A stretch of 64,000 nucleotides of DNA, from contig NC_016462.1 in NCBI RefSeq assembly GCF_000226115.1, positions 682,001 through 746,000 on the forward strand, given 5' to 3'. Both the position numbers and the translations under genes were made by a program. The number at the start of each line of letters is the position of its first letter. Within the stretch, counting starts at the first letter, position 1. The notes under the pieces are model-generated. The model did no database searches, was not told where the DNA came from, and saw only the letters and a program-made list of their open reading frames with translations. The stretch comes from Thermothielavioides terrestris NRRL 8126 (lineage: Eukaryota > Ascomycota > Sordariomycetes > Sordariales > Chaetomiaceae). Of this stretch, positions 11,434-25,647 are shown one piece after another.

Positions 11434-12978
11434 ATGCCGGAGTTTCTAGATGCACGACAGCCGCCTCGAGCAAAGGCAGGCCTCCGAGATGATGACAGTG
11501 ACATTATTGACCATCTTCCGCTAGAGGAAGTGGGAAGCAGCAAGCCGTCGTCCCCCTTCCTCAAGCCGAACGACGTCCGGACGCTGTCCGCCAGCCCAGG
11601 GTCCGAACATGGTCGGCTCTCGCCATGTGGATCAAGGGCTTTATCACCAGCTCCTTACGCCCATCATCCGCAAACGCGGAAGGCAGCTCTGGCGCAGTCC
11701 CTGGGCCGGTTGTGGGCCCGCCAACGAGGGGTGATTCTCGTGGCAGTCTCGCAGCTCTTTGGAGCGCTCATGAACTTGGCTGCAAGGCTGCTGGAGCTGA
11801 GGGGGCGGCATCCGTTGCAGATCCTCTTTGCTCGTATGAGCCTCACCACTGCCTTGTCTTGTCTGTACATGTGGTGGACAAGCGTTCCCGATTTCCCGCT
11901 CGGGCCCAGAGGCCTCAGATGGGTGTTGGTTGTCAGAGGCGTCACCGGATTTGTACGTACCGAGTGCTCACCCTTATGCTAGCCTGCACCAAGGCCGGCA
12001 ACTTTTTCAGCTGTTCACCCAGCCACTAACGCGCGAGGTTAGTTTGGCATTTACGGCATGTGGTACTCGATGATGTACCTGCCGCTCGCCGAGGCAACAG
12101 TCATCACCTTCCTTGCGCCGATGCTCTCGGGCTACATCTGCGATGTCCTTCTCAAAGACCCCTTCACGCGCCGAGAACAGCTGGCTTCCTTGGTCGCCCT
12201 GGCCGGCGTAGTGTTCATCGCGAGACCGACCTCCCTCTTCGGCAACGCTCCTGCCGAGGGGACCCACCCGCAGGCTCCTCACACCTCCGACGCGGCAAGC
12301 ACAGAAACACCCGCGGCCCACCCCGGCGTGGGCGAGGAACCGACGCCAGCACAGCGGCTAGGCGCCATCCTCGTCGCCCTGCTCGGCGTCCTCGGCGCGG
12401 CCGGCGCCTTCACCGCGATCCGCTACATCGGCAAGCGAGCCCACCCGCTGATTACGGTGACCTACTTCTCCGTCTGGAGCACGCTGGTCAGCGCGACGGC
12501 GCTGCTGGTCGCGCCGCTGCTCGGCATCGCGCAGGACACGCCGCCGACCGTCGGCTTCGCCGGCCTGCTGCCGTCGTCGGCGTACGAGTGGTTCCTGCTC
12601 CTGTCGCTCGGGCTTTGCGGATTCGTGATGCAGTTCATGATGACGGCCGGGGTGGGCGGCGAGAGGTCGAACCGGGCCACGGCCATGACGTACACGCACA
12701 TGCTGTTTGCGGCAGGGTTCGATAAGTGGGTGTTTGGTCACGAGATGCCGTTGGTGAGTGTGCTGGGGTGCGGGTTGATTGTGGGCAGTGCGCTGTGGGC
12801 AGCGCTGGGGAAGAAGGAGGGAGGAGGAGGCAGAAGGCCAGAAGAGGATGCTGAGAGGGGGGTTGGAAGGGCTGGTGAGCGAACCCCGGGGGAGGAGGCT
12901 GTACCGATGCTTGACAGTGTGGAAGAAGTCGTAGAGGAGGGAGATGAAGGAGGGATTCCGCTAGTCGCTCATAGATAG
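11434..12978 (+). CDS. EamA/drug-metabolite-transporter family membrane protein (SLC35G-like)
   Basis: Predicted multi-pass transporter of the DMT superfamily, 484 residues in two exons: 11434-11952 and 12043-12978. The join is GF|FGIYGMWYSMMYLPLAEA. About 110 residues of hydrophilic, Ser/Pro-rich cytosolic N-terminus precede two EamA repeats, visible as alternating hydrophobic segments such as GVILVAVSQLFGALMNLA, then the conserved LPLAEATVITFLAPMLSG, and in the second half RLGAILVALLGVLGAAGAF. The C-terminal tail is Glu/Gly-rich. The substrate is unknown: relatives move nucleotide sugars, metabolites or drugs. The first ATG at 11434 is used, but an earlier non-coding exon is possible. Confidence 0.85.
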
Positions 12979-15151
<2,173 letters not shown>

Positions 15152-16323
15152 TTGCAGCGAAGTGGTCGGATTACAGGGTACTGGGACTGGGGGCACTGGC
15201 AGGGGTTTGGGGCGCAACTCGTCACATTTGTTTTTTCACTTGATCCTCACATGTGTGATAGAAAGAAGAAGAGGATATGGGCGGGCCGGAAAAACTGCGT
15301 TGCAGGATGGGAGTTGGCGCAAAGACATGCCGTTGTGCTTTCGCATTGGTATTTTTGTTTGGTTGTTATCCGGATTTGAGCGGGGACTGGGCTGCCGGTT
15401 GGGTGCGGTTGGGTGCGCGGCGTCATGTTCGTTCAAAGAAGGGTTCATGATATCCCATTCGCAGCATCACCAACATCCGACGTTTTTTTCTCCGTTTTCC
15501 GGCTTTATTTTTTGCCCCTCCGGCCGGCAAAAGGCAGCAGTGCGATGGATGGAAACGAACAAGTGAGAGCAAGCAAGCAAAATGGCGGGTGGCTTGGCCC
15601 GATTCGGCTGACATGGTCTTTGTTCAGCGCTCTGCGCATTCCAGTGAACCTTGGAGCGCGGCATTCTGGGAAATTCCTCTGGCATTGTTCGGTGGTGGCT
15701 GAGCGGGCCGGCCTGGGATCTGAAGGTTTTGGCTTTCTGTCCTGTTGAAGCCTTGCGTTGCCTGCTGCGGGCACTGCGAACGGAAAAAAGTGCAAACGCT
15801 GGGAACAAAGAACCATGGGATGGAGCTCTCCACTGCCCTGCGGTGCATTCCCGAGACACCTGAAGGCGGCGAACCCAACTACACGCCGCTCACGGGCAGC
15901 TGGGGCCCGGCCTGGTGCGTTGCGCCCATCATAATGGCAACCATGGGACCCCAATGGAGGCATGTCATTCACGCTGTTGGCCGGGGGGCATTGTCCGGCC
16001 GGTGAGCCTGGTAGGAGGGGATAGCTCACAAAGGAGACAATCCATCCCAGCTTAGCCCACGCTTCTCTGATTTATTATCCTTCTTCAATGGCGGACCAGA
16101 TTTGGAACAGGTCATCTTTTTTACTTTTTTGCCTCCATCCTTCTTGCAAGTCGCCCCTTTCTTCCTTTCGTGGTCGTCATCTGTGTCGACAGAGACACAC
16201 AGGTCCGGTGCCCACCCAGCTGGAACAGGTCGCCTGTGGTTCTGGCTCCTCCTTTCCCAGAGCTCTCCGTTTGTCCACAATCATCCGCCGGTGTCTCCGC
16301 GTGCCCACGGCCGGGGAAAAGAA
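15152..16323. other. Intergenic between RVB1 and HMG-box gene
   Basis: It holds the RVB1 3' end and a long 5' region for the HMG-box gene. CT-rich tracts occur just before 16,324. Open frames on both strands lack any domain signal. Confidence 0.5.
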
Positions 16324-19300
16324 ATGACAGACGTGGTGGCCAGCTTGTCGCGGCCGCGGCACGCCTCCGCACCGACCAGGCCCCTTACTCGCTCAGCCAT
16401 GGCTGCGAGATCGACCGGAGCAGCGCCGGCAGGGACGAGGCAGCACGGATCCGAGACCTCCCCGACAGCTCCTTTATCAGCGTCCGGACCACCGCCTCCG
16501 CCGACACCTCCATCTCCACGTTCACCTCCACCGCCAGCTGCTGTCGCCCAGCCCTCTTCCGCTGCTGCGGACCCGCCACCCCGGGCCTCTATATCAAAGA
16601 AGCGTGCCGCCTCCATCGACACGGAGGAGGCAAACCGCCCCAAGATCGAGAGCCTCAGCCTCAACCCGTCCAGTGTAGCGAGCCCGCGGCCCCTGGATTC
16701 CAGCCGGGACTTTATTTGTCTCTGCACCCCGGCGCCGAAGGTCCCACGACCACGAAACGGTACGTCCTCACCTGGTGTTCTTCTCTTGCCCGGCCTGGAT
16801 GTCTGCCCTGCTCACCCGCCTCTGCGGTTATTTGTCTGTCTTTGTCTGTTGCGCCAGAGAGAAGGGACCATCAGCAGAGGTTCGCACTGACACCGACACT
16901 CACCCCAGCCTTCATTCTCTACCGGCAGCACCACCAAGCCCAGGTCGTGCAGCAGAACCCGGGGCTCGCCAACCCGGAGATCTCCAAAATCATCGGCGAG
17001 CAGTGGCGTGACGAGCCCGAGGAGCGCAAGAATCAGTGGAAGCTGCTGGCCGAGGAGGAGAAGCAGCGGCACCAGCGCGAGCACCCGGACTACCGCTACC
17101 AGCCTCGCCGCGGAAGGAAGGGCGGAGGCAGCCAGGCATCCCGGCCCGCCGCCGCGCCCGGAGAAGACCCCTACCACTGCCCTAAGTGCGGCGGCCGCTA
17201 CATCGCCACGCCGCGCACCCCCTCGACGCCCTTCATGACGCCCACCGCCGGCAAGCCGGGACACCTCCCGCACCACCACGCGCAACCGCCCGACACGCGC
17301 GGCGCCACAAGCAGAAGCAGCCGCTCCCACTGGGACGGGGCCCACAGCAGCGCCGCCGCCAGCAGCAGCACCACCCACTCCAGCGGCATCCCGTACGACC
17401 TCCACGAGGCCTACGACCCGGCGCTCTCCCCGAACGAGGCCAAGCGCCGCCGCTACAACGCGGCAGGGACCTTCCACAACTTCCACGCCCTCCCGTCCCC
17501 GGGCCCGCTGTTCCATCACTCGCGGCAGCAGCACCAACAACAACAACAACCACCACCGCCACCACCACCATCCACCCCGTCATCCGCGTCCCCAGCAGCA
17601 GGCGGCTACGCCCCCTTCCCGCCGTCAGCCACATCCACATCCACATCCACAGCCAGTACAACAACCGCAGCAGCAGCACCGCCAGCAGCGGGGGGAATCC
17701 CAACCCCTCTCCCGGGCCCGTCCTCCATGCTCCTCCGCCGCCGCGGCAGCCCGGGCCCGGGCCCGGGCCCGAGCCCCATGATGCCCCCGCCGCCGCGCCC
17801 GGCCCATGCCGTGCCAGCACACTACCCCGCCCACCCGCGTCCCCCGCCTCTCCAGCACCAGCACCAACACCACCAGCAGCTGCCTTACCACCACCACCAG
17901 CAGCAGCAGCAGAACGGTCAGTATCACCAGTATCAGTATCAGTATCAGCACAGCGCGCCCGGATCCGGGCCGTACGGCTACGGCGCGCCGCGCAGTAGCG
18001 GGAGCAGCAGTAGTGGTGGTAGTGGGGATGGTGACCGGGTGAGTGCTGCTGCTGCGGCTTCCGGGGCGAGCGACTTCGACGAGTCGCTGCGCCTGCCGCC
18101 GCTGCAGACCCATCATCTCCCGCCGCTGGCGGGCGGCGGCGGGGCGGGCTGCGGCGGGGCGGGGCTGTCGCCCGACAGCGGCGGGGAGCCGGGGACCTCG
18201 TCGGGCGGGGTTGGTAGTGGTGGATCAGGTGGTGGTAGTTATGGCGGTGGCGGGTTGGGGCTGGGGATCTTGTACCCTACGCCGACGATCCCGGTTGGGT
18301 TTTCTCCCGGTGGTGGTGCTGCCGCTGCTGCTGCTGCTGGGGGAGGAGGAGGAGGGGTGGATGGCAGGAGGGAGAGGGAGAGGGACGCCCAGGCGCGCGG
18401 CGTCGAGGCCATGGTGATGAGCATCTCGTTTGTCAACAAGCTGCGCGTGCTCGAGCGGATCAGCCCGCCGCTGGCGGCCGCGGGCCCGGCGGGCGCCGGC
18501 AGGGGCCCCGTGATTGCCGTCGAGGGCCCGGATGCGAGGCTGGTCAGGGCCGTGGCTGGCGTGGTGGAGGGCGCGCTGAAGGCGGCGTCGCCGGCTGCGG
18601 AGGGCGGGTGGGAGGTGAGGTGCTGGGAGGATGAGCGGTTGGGGTTGGGTGGGGGTGGGGGTGGTGGTGATGGTGCTGGTGAACGTGGTGGGAAGTCCAA
18701 AGGAAGAGGGGACGGGGAGGATGAGAGCATGACGGAGGCGGGCGGGCCCTCGCGGCAGGGCAGCCAGGCGAGCATTGCCAGCGGCGCGAGCGGCGGGCCC
18801 GGCCACGGCGGCGCCGTCAACCCCTTGGCGGCGTACTTGCGCACCATCACCGACTGGCACGCCAAGTCGGCCGAGATAGTCGACTTTGTCACCAACCCCG
18901 TCACCACCAGCCAGCCTTCCCCAGCGGCTCGTCGATCCTTCTCCTCCGACGCCAGCACCAAGCCCGAACCAGCCTCAATCCCAACCCCGACTCCCACCAC
19001 GACTCCCACCACGCGCCGCCCCCTCCCCTCGCACCCCACCAAGCCGAAAACCCCCACCACCACCACAACCACCACCGAGAACAACAATAACAACCCGCCC
19101 CCTCACAAACCAACCCTGCCCATCGCCCTCCTCCCCGCCGGCTTCTCTCTCACCCTGTCGGACCGCTTCGCCTGCGCGGTGCCCATCGCCGACGCCTACG
19201 CGCCCGTCGACCACTGGCAGTGGATGGCCACGCTGTGGCGCGGCATCGTCGGCCCCGACCTGGTCATCTACGCCGCGCCCGCTGCGCCCGCGCCCGCGCG

Positions 19301-19595
19301 CGCTGCTGCTTCTGCTTCTGCTTGTCATGGTGGTGCTGCTGCCGGTAGTGTTGGTGGTGGTGGTGGAGGTGGAGGGACGGTGGAGGTCAGGAGTGCCGGG
19401 CTGGTTGTTGTGCGTTTGCCGGCTCCGGCGCCGGCGTCGGGAGAAGGCGACGGGGCCGCGGGGGAGGTGGCGGTCGTGGATGAGAAGGTGCAGCGGCGGC
19501 TCGGGTTTGAGATTGTCGAGTGGGTGAGGAGCGCCGGGTGGGTGGACTCTGAAAGGGGGAGGGTGGATGAAGGGCACGGGGCGATGGAGTACTAA
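16324..19595 (+). CDS. Large HMG-box transcription regulator
   Basis: Putative nuclear DNA-binding regulator of about 1,040 residues. Two exons: 16324-16759 and 16909-19595, joined at G|CC to read RPRNAFILYRQHHQAQ. The sequence-specific MATA/Rox1/Ste11-type HMG box spans about residues 138-215 and includes ISKIIGEQWRDEPEERK and HPDYRYQPRRGRK. Just after it is a CPKCGGRY motif that could bind a metal. The middle (about 220-640) is low-complexity with His/Gln/Pro/Gly/Ser runs. Conserved-looking islands return at about 648 (VMSISFVNKLRVLERISPPL), 788 (AYLRTITDWHAKSAEIVDF) and 882 (PAGFSLTLSDRFACAVPIAD). Such proteins often control mating and sexual development in Sordariales, but that role is inferred here. 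The ATG at 16324 is one of several in frame. Further introns in the repetitive part cannot be excluded. Confidence 0.85.
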
Positions 19596-20994
19596 TGATT
19601 AGATTGTCTTGGAAGGGCGGGCGGGGCGCTGATGGCGCTAGGCTAATGTGCCTCGGTGCAGCGCGGGTTGTGGAGAGATGGCACGAAGATAGGGCTTGTA
19701 CGTCCAACTCAACATACGACGCCTAATGCTTTTACTGTTTCATGGCCACGGTCGCTGTGGTTTTGACTTTGACGGGCAGCCTGGGCCTGGGCCAGGCCCC
19801 GTAGAAAAGAACTGAGGAAGGACTGCGGCAGGAGAAGTCAACTGAAATCCATCCGGGACGTTAGTCTGCTGACGTTAGTCTGCTAAGTGATCCGGATGGG
19901 AAACTTCCAGCCCTTCTCGCAACGGACGGTGATCTGTGGGAAGTAGTAGCTCCTGTGTTAATTCATGAGATCCAGCTGTCGAGACGGCCTTCTCACGGTT
20001 GTGGACTTGGCCTGCACTTCTCCGCAAGAACGTCCTCGGCTTGTTCAAGGCTCCACCCAGGTCCGTGATCTTTTAATTGTTGTTTGAGGCGGGCGGGGGT
20101 CAGCTGCGGGCAGCAAATCCAGATTCAAACTTCATCTGTGGGCGATGATGCCTCGATCCCCCAAGACCGAGGCTCGATGAGAGCGTCTCAGCCAGATTCA
20201 TTTCTAACCCAGTGTTCCCGTCCTTAACCTGCCACCCTATATACGGAATAGGCGTGCGTGTCTCATGTCTCGGCTAGCTGCCTACTTAATTTAAATTCCA
20301 TACACAGGATGGCTGGATTACCATCTTTGCCGAAGTAAGGATTTCTGTTTGCTCAAGCAGTATTCAATACTTATCGGGATCCACTGCGCGGATTCGGACG
20401 AACAGCGATATCGATCGGGAAGCTCAACGACGATATCCAGTGGAAGACTGTGGAAGGCCCCAGAGAAGACGATGATTCCCTCAACTTGACCAGACGAGGG
20501 GAATGCAGAATCCAAACTTGCGCACTTCCCCCTTTCGGGTGTATTTGGCGAGAAAACGACCTGCTTCAGGGCTTGGCCGCAAGATTGTAATCCGTACATA
20601 CAGAATTATGCCGTGTCCAAAGTGCCGCCGCCCCTAAGCATTCATTCAATTGCCGTGCGTCGCCTACCTCTACACGAGACGGTCCTAGTTCGTCTTAGGA
20701 GGTGTGAAAACTTGCCAACGGTTCCGGTCATGGACTTGTCTGGTAGAGTGGACTCGTTCTTTATTCGGCTATTAGTCCTGGTACCTGTTCTTCTGGTGCC
20801 GTTCTAAGCACAACCAGCCTCTGCAGAGAGCGGAGAGGGCGCCGATATTGCTACATTTGCAAGGCAACGAGAAACAGAGCAGAGCTGGGGGTATTGGGAA
20901 TAGCCACGATTGGCGCAGTGCCTGAGAAGAAACCAGGGGAAACGGAAGGTCTTCGCACTGCGGCTGTTGAAAGGTCAACATACCCTCCATGCTC
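19596..20994. other. Intergenic, convergent HMG-box/kinase 3' ends
   Basis: About 1.4 kb between convergent genes. A near-duplicate GACGTTAGTCTGCT pair occurs at about 19,858-19,885. No protein signal or RNA gene is recognised. Confidence 0.45.
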
Positions 20995-22507
20995 CTACTC
21001 GTCACTATAGCCCCTTAACCAGGAGTGACAGTATATCTGCAAGGCAGTCAGCCGTGCCTCGGGAAGCCAGCGAAGCAGGCCACTCAGGAGATCGAGGAAC
21101 AACTCCTTGTCTTCGCCCTCCAAGGCGGTGACGCGGGACTCAAGTGACAGGCCGGTGGGCACCGGCACGGGACCCTTCCATGTGCCTGATAATCAAAGAG
21201 AGGGGTCAGTTCGTTTGGGTTCAGCGTTCGTTTACGTCGTGGGGCATTGATCCATTGGCTCACCGTCTTCGGACCAATATTTGCTTGTCTCCCCGCTTCT
21301 CTTGAGAAATTCGGGCGGCGGCGGACCTAGGAGGGCCGTCATGGCGGCAAGGTGGTGGGCGTTGTTGAGCTCGGGGGAATCGGTGTCGTACACGTCGAAG
21401 AGCATTTTCGGCTCGAGCAGATCCCACGCCTGGAAATTATGTTATAATAGCGAGGGATTGACTGCCCGCACCAGCAGAGCGTAATCTCGGAGGGCTTACC
21501 AACAACCCTACGGCCCACATGTCCACGGGACTTCCCCATTCCATGTTGAGAATGATCTCAGGGGCTCGGAATTGCAGGGGCATGGCATGGCCAATATGCT
21601 CGCGGCCGATACGTGCCTGGCCAAAGTCGCAGATGGTGAGCGGGCCTGCGCCGCCCAGCATATACCGCGACACGTAGATAGACCGGTCCACGTCCTGCTT
21701 CCGGGCTGACGGCTCCCGGATCTCGTCCTCTTCTACCTTGGCAAGGATGGAGTCGTCCGTCATGGCGATGAGAAGGTTGTCCGAATGCAAGTCTGGGGGG
21801 CGGGGTCTGTCAATCATGTTGCTTACCATGACGGGAGATCAGATGATTAGGTGACTATACGACGACTCACCAGTGTGGACCACCTCGGCTTCGTGGAGAT
21901 AGTCCAAGCCGACGAGGACCTGGTCGATCGCGGGCGTGACGAGCATTTTCATGAAGACGCGCGTCGGCTGCCGTTGCTGCATTGTCCTCAGGCTCATGCC
22001 CAACGGGGCCATGACGAACACCTCGTGGTCGCCGTGCGGGCCTGTCAGTGTGAATGAATCATGGAGCTCGCGGACATGTCGCTTGCCAGGATGGCCGGGG
22101 GTGACAGTAGTGACACTGGCCAGGTGGTGGAAGACTACACGCTCCTGATTGTGTCTCAGGCTGTTGATGTGCACTTTAAGCGTCCAGTACTTCCCATCCC
22201 TAGTGATTCATAGGCTGTCAACAATCATTCGACAGCAGCCTGAATAATCAATCCGACAGAACATGAATGAATTCGTACCTTAGGTCTCGACCCAGCCAGA
22301 CAGTGGAAGTGACGCCATAGCCGAGCTTGGCGACGACCTGGTAGTGCTCCCCAGTGACTTCTCCGATGCGCATTGGATAGTACTCGTCGCGGTTGTAGCA
22401 GGGAAGCGTCTCTTCCTCGACCTTGTCGGCGGGGTCGATGACTTGGAATCCGCTTGTCGGGAAGACCCGCGGGGCTTGTTGTGATGCTGCCGCCGCGGGC
22501 TGCAAAT

Positions 22508-22539
<32 letters not shown>

Positions 22540-22688
22540 ATAGCGAGGGCTGGTGCTATTGTTGCTGATGACGATGTTGTGGCTGATGGAAGAGGGGCGC
22601 GCGAGGGCATCAGGGGACTGCTTGTGGCTTTTGTGAGGGAATGGAGGCGCCGTGCGAAACGCGCTCGAAAAGCTTGTCGGGCAAGCAT
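20995..22688 (-). CDS. SRPK-like protein kinase
   Basis: A Ser/Thr protein kinase resembling the SR-protein-kinase branch of the CMGC group, 462 residues in five exons on the minus strand: 22688-22279, 22199-21871, 21792-21500, 21429-21264 and 21185-20995. The glycine loop KLGYGVTSTVWLG is at about 121-133, with catalytic Lys145 in TLKV. The catalytic loop HTDLHSDNLL (245-254) has HTD in place of HRD, as is usual for SRPKs, and DFG is at 302-304 (ICDFGQAR). PEIILNMEWGSPVDMWAVG matches the P+1/APE region and helix F. The start MLARQAFRARFARRL looks like a mitochondrial presequence, a feature seen in many fungal SRPK-like paralogues, whose function is unsettled. A (GAC)n run at about 22,509-22,539 encodes a Ser tract. 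These kinases are often expanded in filamentous fungi. Confidence 0.88.
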
Positions 22689-23362
22689 GAGGCGCTTGGT
22701 AATGATAGTTGGGCACTTCAATGTCTTCTGAGACTGCGATTAAGGAAGAATTTGATTGGGATTGACGAGATTCGGCCCGCCGCAACGGCCCGCCAACAAG
22801 TCGGACGTGCAGCTCGCCCTGAATGGCTGATCCCCCCGGCCCTGGATGGGTAAGGGGTGAAACCGCCAACCGGGCGCCTGATAGTAACAGAGCCTCTACT
22901 GCCTATCCTGAACGCCGTGCTCCTCTTTCACTCGCGTACTGGGCGGCCACCATTACTCTTAACAATGCGCATAATCACAGAACAAAAGCTACCTGAGAAG
23001 GCAGCTCCTCGGCATCGAGGCTTGGCTGCGGACTGTTTTCGCAGTGAATCCAGGGCCAGGGAGATGAAATCAGGAACGACTATAAAAGGACGAGAACTGT
23101 GGTTCAGCTGGCATTACTGCATATATTTCTATATCGGCATATGCTACAAGGCCATTGAACCCATTCCGTGCTTCAGTTTGAATCCCATCTGGCAGCATCG
23201 GCGGCAATGTCGAGAGAGTCAGGTCGTACTAGTACCGAAGAACTTCGCCGTCGGCGTACCCGCCTACATCAACGGCCATATGATTCAACTAAGAGATCCA
23301 CTGAACAAGACAGCTACTCAAAGAAAAAGAAGGGACAGCGGTATCTTGGGATCTTGATTGCT
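22689..23362. other. Intergenic between kinase and APH gene
   Basis: The kinase promoter region (minus strand) meets the 3' end of the downstream minus-strand APH-family gene. Nothing coding is recognised. Confidence 0.45.
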
Positions 23363-24972
23363 TCAGAAACCCCAACCACTCAGCATGTTCCCCACGCTTT
23401 CCCCAAAGTGCGCCCTCATCTGAGCAAGCCTCTCGGCCGAATGCTTGGCCCAAAAGCGCGGAAGGAAAAAAGCGCCGGGGCTGACGTTCTGGATGAACCA
23501 GTACAGCGCCGACAACTGCTCAATGGCAGGCATCATGTCGATGGGCCGCCGCACGCCCGCCGCCGCAAAAGCCTCGTCAAGCCAGAACACCACGTCCCAG
23601 TTGACCGCGTCTTCGGCCCGGCGCTCTATCTTCTCAAGCCCGTGCAGCAGGCCGCGCCGACGGCGGCCGACCGGGTGGTCTGGGTCTGGGGTGGGAGGCT
23701 CGACGAGGCCGCCGATGCTGCCGAAGGAGTAGAAGAACTCGTCCGCGGCGGAGGCAATGTCTAAATTACTCCGAGATTCTGTGAGCTTGTGCCCCGATTA
23801 CATCTCGGGAAGGGGGGGAAGAGTCATGGATGACTCGGGCTTCACCTACGGCTGAAGTCCCAGTCCAGCAACGCCGTGATCTGATTTGTGGCGGGGTCAA
23901 AAGGGAGATTATGTAGATCTGTTGAGGGAGTTTCAGTTCGCCAACAATCAAGAACATTGCACACAGTCGGATGGGGCTGTTGCCGTGTTGTTGGTTTGCG
24001 GGTAGCTCACCAAAATCTCCATGGACAAGCGTCTGCCGTGGCTTCAGGTCCGCGGACCGCTCAAGTAACGGCTTGAACCCTCTCTCAACAAACTCATCAA
24101 TCCGCGTCCGCAGGTCTGAGTCTTTCCAGCCCTGCACGATGTCTCACTGATCCATGAAGGCAAGCTGCGTCTGAAGATACCTGTATCGTTCCCACGTAAT
24201 GAATAAGCAACCGCTGCTTTTGATGATGAGTTGACAATGACAAACAGCGGGGAGGAAACGCACTCGGTGTACAGCTCATGATAGGTCTCGCAGCGCTTCG
24301 TAGCGCCGTAGATGGCCGTTGGGCCGACCGCAATGGTCCCGTCCTCGGCGAACCCCAGGCCTCCATATCCCTCCACCGAAGCAGGAAGCTTGTACTGCTG
24401 CAGCAGACGCAAAACCCGAGCTATCTCACCCAAGACGGCCTTCTTCGCATCACGGCCGAGCTTCTTGAATCCCGCAAGGTCAAGACGAGTGCCAGGCATA
24501 CACTCCATCAGCACCCAGCCCGTCCCGCCGGCAGCAGCGGAGCTCCAGCCGTACACGGCCGGAACGATGGACCTCCCCAGCGGCTTGAGCGCGTCGTGAG
24601 CGAGGACCATGGCGGCCACCTCGTTTTCCACGCGCACGGCGTCGTTCAGATTGGCCCTGGGGTCCGGGAACCGGACGACAACTTTGGTGGCGCTCAGGGG
24701 CAGTGGCTCGGTGGCCGGCTGGAGGGCCGGCTTTGAACTGCCGTCCGCATTTTCGCCCGTGGACGGCCGCAGCGACACGACGTACACTTTGGTGTTGTTG
24801 GACCGGGGATCGAGCGAGACCTTTGAGACCTTGCTTCGCTGTTAGTCTTAAGCATCTTGCCTTGTTCGCTGGAGGGAGTGGGGCTGCTAACATCACGCCC
24901 GAACCGGCTCGCTAAGATATCACGAATAATCGCCTCTTTCGATGCTTCAGCGGATTTCTGGTGCGGGGCCAT
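23363..24972 (-). pseudogene. Aminoglycoside-phosphotransferase (APH) family gene with in-frame TGA
   Basis: A kinase-like APH-superfamily gene, substrate unknown. Five exons fit: 24972-24892, 24838-24264, 24180-24011, 23918-23850 and 23760-23363 (431 codons). The N-terminal lobe has KVVVRFPDP and VENEVAAMV, the catalytic loop is LVHGDFDLHNL and the metal-binding segment is LLDWDFS. The C-terminus is NMLSGWGF. In exon 3 the frame reads LAFMDQ, then TGA (24146-24144), then DIVQGWKDSDL. Coding signal continues unbroken after the stop, and no legal splice pair removes it while keeping frame. An exon skip (donor GTTTCC after YTEC to acceptor GTGCAG before GWKDS) would keep frame but drop about 16 conserved-looking residues. 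So this is either a recent nonsense allele, a sequence error, or a variant splice form. Confidence 0.7.
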
Positions 24973-25640
24973 TTTCAGGGGTTCTCAAACGCGGAGTTGT
25001 TGAGCAGTGCGGACGTGTTGACAGGGAGAAAGACGAGTCGAACGCTATTGAAATGGCAGCATAAGCGGATTCCCGCCTCACTTGGAAGGCCGGAAGGACT
25101 TGAATGAGAGCAAGAGGGGGAACGAGATTGGCGGGTTTATGTAGCAAAAGTGGCAGACGGAACTGGAACGGCAGCGCGAGGGGGATCCCACCCGACCCAA
25201 AAGGATCGAGAAGAAAGCAACAAACCCGGCCTGCGAGAGAGCGGCGCACCAAATATCCATCAGATAAGGCAAGAGCAAGAGCGCCGTGTCGTTGGATGTG
25301 GTATGCGGTTGGATGTCCAACCGGTACAGAAGGACCTTGAGCCGATAAGTGGTGCTGGTGGTGGTGATGCAAGGCACATGTGCTATCCGCGCGGCCAACC
25401 AACACCAGGTTACATGAATTGTTGGCACCACGAGTAACTAACTCCCATTTGAGGAAGGTAGCTAGGGCGCCGCTCTTCTGCGGCCGCATTATATGAGGGT
25501 TCCAAGGACAAAGCATTGCATCCATACTCTGACCTGAGCACCAGCAACACTTTCCAAGTATAAAGGCAACCTTGACAGCTACCCTTCCAAGCCGCTAACC
25601 GCACACATGAGGACCAGAGGCATCCTCGAGTCGATATCCC
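24973..25640. other. Intergenic, no gene seen
   Basis: It contains the promoter of the minus-strand APH gene. Short open frames on both strands show no domain. Confidence 0.45.
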
Positions 25641-25647
25641 CCCTGAC

